Source of the DNA: Bacteroidales bacterium | GTDB taxonomy: Bacteria; Bacteroidota; Bacteroidia; Bacteroidales; UBA12077 | DNA length: 46,054 nucleotides | Direction: 5' to 3' | Assembly: GCA_030637515.1 (NCBI GenBank) | Contig: DAOWGM010000161.1 | Span: 1-46,054 of the forward strand | In this document: in pieces, positions 43,556 to 46,054 of the stretch | Layout of the letters: every line of letters starts with the position of its first letter | Position numbering within the stretch: the stretch's first letter is position 1 | Translations under genes and position numbers: made by a program | The notes under the pieces: model-generated | What the model saw: only the letters and a program-made list of their open reading frames with translations | Database searches by the model: none | What the model was told of the DNA's origin: nothing

Positions 43556-43978
43556 ATGAAAACTTCTTTAGAAATAAACTGGATAGACGGAATGGCTTTT
43601 GAAAGTGAAGTTAATGGTCACAAAATTGTTATTGATGCTGTTGAAGCTGTGGGTGGAAACGATAAAGGACCAAGACCAAAACCACTTATGTTATTATCGC
43701 TTGCTGGTTGTACCGGAATGGACGTTGTTTCAATCTTAAAAAAAATGAGAGTAGAACTTGAAAATTTTAGCGTTGAAGTGGAAGCAAATCAAACAGAAGA
43801 GCATCCTAAACATTACGATGAAATGAAAGTGATTTATAAGTTCTGGGGAAAGGATTTACCTATGGAAAAATTACAAAAAGCTATAGATTTATCGGAAGAA
43901 AGATATTGCGGTGTAAGCGAGGTTTATAAAAAGTATGTTAAAATGAGTAATGAAATTCAAATAAATCCTGAAAAGTAA
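43556..43978 (+). CDS. OsmC family peroxiredoxin-like protein
   Basis: A 140-aa OsmC/Ohr-fold protein that reduces organic hydroperoxides or related thiol substrates. Catalytic pair C52 (LSLAGCTGMDVVSIL) and C118 (SEERYCGVSEVYKK), with the structural Arg in GPRPKPLMLL. The sequence resembles the YhfA-like OsmC branch more than classical Ohr. Divergent from a Crp/Fnr regulator and ended by a terminator, so it is a single-gene unit. Confidence 0.92.
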   Translation: MKTSLEINWIDGMAFESEVNGHKIVIDAVEAVGGNDKGPRPKPLMLLSLAGCTGMDVVSILKKMRVELENFSVEVEANQTEEHPKHYDEMKVIYKFWGKDLPMEKLQKAIDLSEERYCGVSEVYKKYVKMSNEIQINPEK

Positions 43979-44003
43979 GTAATAACTTAAAATAGGAATA
44001 AAA

Positions 44004-44030
44004 AAACCCAGCTACTTTAGCCGGGTTTTG
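44004..44030. terminator. Terminator between osmC-like gene and pheS (stronger on minus strand)
   Basis: Stem AACCC-a-GCT / AGC-c-GGGTT with loop actttt-like and one mismatch. On the minus strand it ends in seven T, making a strong terminator for pheS; on the plus strand four T follow. Confidence 0.8.
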
Positions 44031-44049
44031 TATTTATAAAAGATGATTT

Positions 44050-45069
44050 TTATAAAGCAGATTTAAACTGATCTAAAAATCGTACATCGTTCTCGAAATA
44101 TAGGCGAAGGTCTTTAACTCCGTATTTAAGCATTGTTATTCGCTCTATTCCCATTCCGAATGCAAAACCAGTATATTTTTTACTATCTATTCCACAGTTA
44201 TCCAGAACATTAGGATCAACCATTCCGCAACCTAAAATTTCTAACCAACCAGTATATTTACAAACGTTACAACCTTTACCGCCACAAATATTACAAGCAA
44301 CATCCATTTCAGCCGAAGGTTGAGTAAAAGGGAAATAAGAAGGACGTAAACGGATTTCTGTTTTTTCTCCGAACATTTCCTTTGCGAAATATAAAAGCGT
44401 TTGTTTTAAATCAGCAAAAGAAACATTTTCATCAATATATAATCCTTCAACCTGATGAAAAATACAATGAGCTCGAGCACTTATAGCTTCGTTTCTGAAA
44501 ACGCGACCTGGTGATATAGTACGAATTGGTGGTTGTGAGTTTTCCATAACGCGAACCTGTACAGACGAAGTATGTGTCCTTAAAAGAATGTCAGGATGTT
44601 TTTCAATAAAGAAAGTGTCCTGCATGTCTCGTGCTGGATGTTCCTCAGGAAAATTCAATGCTGAGAATACGTGCCAATCGTCTTCAATTTCTGGTCCTTC
44701 GGATATTGTAAAGCCCAGTCGTTTAAAAATATCTATAATTTCGTTTCTAACTATTGAAATTGGATGACGAGATCCTGTTTTTAATGGATCGCCTGGTAAA
44801 CTTAAATCTTCTCCGGAATTGTCATCCGATTTTTCTTCAAGACTTTCTTTTAACGAATTAATTTTTTCTAGGATAGAGATTTTTAATTCGTTAAGCTTTT
44901 GACCCACATCTTTTTTGTTTTCACGTGGAACGTTTTTAAATTCTGAGAAAAGATCATTAACAAGTCCTTTTTTTCCCATAAATTTAATTCGAAAAGCTTC
45001 TATTTCATCAACGCTTGATGCTACAAATTCTTTTGTCTCTTCTAAATACTGATTAATCTTTTCTATCAT
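44050..45069 (-). CDS. pheS: Phenylalanine-tRNA ligase alpha subunit
   Basis: Class II aminoacyl-tRNA synthetase subunit that charges tRNA-Phe with PheT (not in the window). Starting at ATG 45069 gives 339 aa beginning MIEKINQYLEE; the longer frame would need a TTG. Visible: N-terminal coiled coil, KFMGKKGLVNDLFSEFKNVP, motif 1 HPISIVRNEIIDIFKRLGF, motif 2 RTISPGRVFRNEAISARAHCIFHQVEGL, and motif 3 GFAFGMGIERITMLKYGVKDLR. A four-cysteine zinc-like site CNICGGKGCNVCKYTGW near residue 270 is a normal feature in part of the family. It follows the cyclophilin gene by 15 bp. Confidence 0.97.
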   Translation of the reverse strand: MIEKINQYLEETKEFVASSVDEIEAFRIKFMGKKGLVNDLFSEFKNVPRENKKDVGQKLNELKISILEKINSLKESLEEKSDDNSGEDLSLPGDPLKTGSRHPISIVRNEIIDIFKRLGFTISEGPEIEDDWHVFSALNFPEEHPARDMQDTFFIEKHPDILLRTHTSSVQVRVMENSQPPIRTISPGRVFRNEAISARAHCIFHQVEGLYIDENVSFADLKQTLLYFAKEMFGEKTEIRLRPSYFPFTQPSAEMDVACNICGGKGCNVCKYTGWLEILGCGMVDPNVLDNCGIDSKKYTGFAFGMGIERITMLKYGVKDLRLYFENDVRFLDQFKSAL

Positions 45070-45084
45070 GATATTATAAAACAA

Positions 45085-45897
45085 TTACAATTTTGAAATT
45101 TTCATTTTAATGTCTTTAACAGGACGATCTCTTTCATCGGTTTGTGCTAAAGCAATTTTATCAATAACCTCCAAACCTTCTATAACTTCACCAAAAACGG
45201 TGTAAGCATTATCCAAGTGTGGTGTTCCACCAAGGGTTTGGTAAACTTTTAATTTATTTTCAGGTATTTTAAAATAACCTTCGGATTTAAATTCTTCTTC
45301 TGCTTTTTTACGTGCTTCAGGCAGTATTATTTGATAATCAATTATCCCACCTGTATTATATGCTTCGTTCTTTGCTTCTTCAATATACTTTGATGTAAGT
45401 TTCTCTAACTTTGATGCATTTATACGATCTTCAACTTTTTCAATATCTTCATCAGTAAAAACTTTTCCGTGTACAATATAAAATTGTGAGCCTGCAGAAC
45501 GCATTTCAGGATTTTCATCATCGCCTTTGCGGGCTGCTGCAATTACACCTCTTTTATGGAAAATTGTATCATCAAATTCTGCAGGTATTGTATAACCAGG
45601 ACCGCCATTGCCAAGCATTATTCCTTCCTCTGCATTTCGTGAATTAGGATCACCACCTTGAATCATAAAACCATCAATTACTCTATGAAAAAGTAAATCA
45701 TCAAAATATCCTTGTTCTATTAATTTAATGAAATTTTCTTTGTGTAAAGGTGTGGCATCATATAGTTTAAAAATCATGTTGCCATACTCAGTTTCAATTT
45801 TGTAAAGTTGATCTTTTGTTTTCTTTTTACTTGAATCAAACTGACATGAAACGATAAACATAGAAATTACTACGGATAATAAAACTATCTTTTTCAT
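45085..45897 (-). CDS. Cyclophilin-type peptidyl-prolyl isomerase, lipoprotein
   Basis: 270 aa. The lipoprotein signal ends in IVSC (Cys at about residue 18). The cyclophilin domain covers YKIETEYGNMIFKLYDATPLHKENF, FHRVIDGFMIQGGDP (catalytic Arg), MRSAGSQFYIVHGK and YTVFGEVIEGLEVIDKIA. Between the two catalytic halves a charged helical insert of about 75 residues (FTDEDIEKVEDR to YFKIPENKLKVYQ) interrupts the fold, as in other Bacteroidota members. Predicted to be a periplasmic, membrane-anchored folding helper. First gene of a unit with pheS, so an odd pairing of envelope and translation genes. Confidence 0.93.
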   Translation of the reverse strand: MKKIVLLSVVISMFIVSCQFDSSKKKTKDQLYKIETEYGNMIFKLYDATPLHKENFIKLIEQGYFDDLLFHRVIDGFMIQGGDPNSRNAEEGIMLGNGGPGYTIPAEFDDTIFHKRGVIAAARKGDDENPEMRSAGSQFYIVHGKVFTDEDIEKVEDRINASKLEKLTSKYIEEAKNEAYNTGGIIDYQIILPEARKKAEEEFKSEGYFKIPENKLKVYQTLGGTPHLDNAYTVFGEVIEGLEVIDKIALAQTDERDRPVKDIKMKISKL

Positions 45898-45922
45898 AAA
45901 TAAATGAGTTTAATTTGAACAG

Positions 45923-45930
45923 CAAAAATA
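45923..45930 (-). promoter_or_regulatory. -7 box (TATTTTTG) for the ppi-pheS unit
   Basis: Read on the minus strand TATTTTTG matches TAnnTTTG, 25 bp upstream of the ATG. No clear -33 TTTG at the usual distance. Confidence 0.35.
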
Positions 45931-46054
45931 GAACAAATAGCAATTTAATAATAATACTAGGTTGATTTATTTAATCTTAGTATCATGTTAATATATAAAA
46001 ACGCAATAATTATGATAAAAGAAATAAGAAGTTTTACTTTGTATTTGGTTTAAA

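Noticed and set aside
46012..46053. 13-codon ORF at the right end of the window
   Set aside because: Too short, closed by a stop, and without a recognisable promoter or product.

Overview
The window looks like chromosomal DNA from a low-GC Bacteroidota bacterium, probably a marine or anaerobic Bacteroidales/Marinilabiliales relative. Grounds: very AT-rich DNA, almost no Shine-Dalgarno sequences, several -7 boxes of the Bacteroidota TAnnTTTG type, and characteristic families (Wzi-like capsule protein, MORN/YwqK-like protein, cyclophilin lipoprotein, dispersed TGTCAT...ATGACA palindromic repeats). I could not search any database, so the taxonomic call rests on recognition alone. I see no tRNA, rRNA, CRISPR array or prophage.

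Region 1 (1-16.6 kb, all + strand) is a surface polysaccharide locus. It holds two GT4 glycosyltransferases, a CDP-6-deoxyhexose branch (rfbF, rfbG and a short-chain reductase/epimerase), a FemAB/GNAT-like acyltransferase, a hexapeptide acyltransferase, two DUF354 proteins around a NodB-like deacetylase, a WecB-type 2-epimerase, an unusual polyprenyl-phosphate sugar transferase and a Wzi-like outer-membrane protein. Many genes overlap or abut, so most of it is probably one transcription unit. It carries two scars. An older wecB survives only as a 5' piece and a 3' tail on either side of a dinD + intact wecB cassette. Between the sugar transferase and wzi lies a cluster of palindromic repeat units, one of which contains a GIY-YIG endonuclease gene.

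Region 2 (17.0-23.9 kb, +) is a TetR-regulated RND efflux operon (tetR, TolC-like, lipoprotein adaptor, RND pump) ending in a clear terminator.

Region 3 (24.1-37 kb) is the least ordinary part. A hybrid histidine kinase and a LapA-like membrane protein (+) converge on a rhodanese (-). Next come a GT4 enzyme (+) and, convergent with it, a four-gene minus-strand operon: a 1388-residue protein joining a GT4 domain to a C-terminal phosphodiester-glycosidase (NAGPA-type) domain, hemW, a five-PAS histidine kinase and a receiver-only response regulator. The two GT4 enzymes share an HDF-x-W motif and may belong to one glycan or glycolipid pathway of unknown product.

Region 4 (37-46 kb) is mostly housekeeping: VanZ-like protein, Rrf2 regulator, rpiB, nadA, a MORN-repeat protein, ruvB, a Crp/Fnr regulator divergent from osmC, then ppi and pheS on the minus strand. 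Three good terminators and several promoter boxes are visible here.
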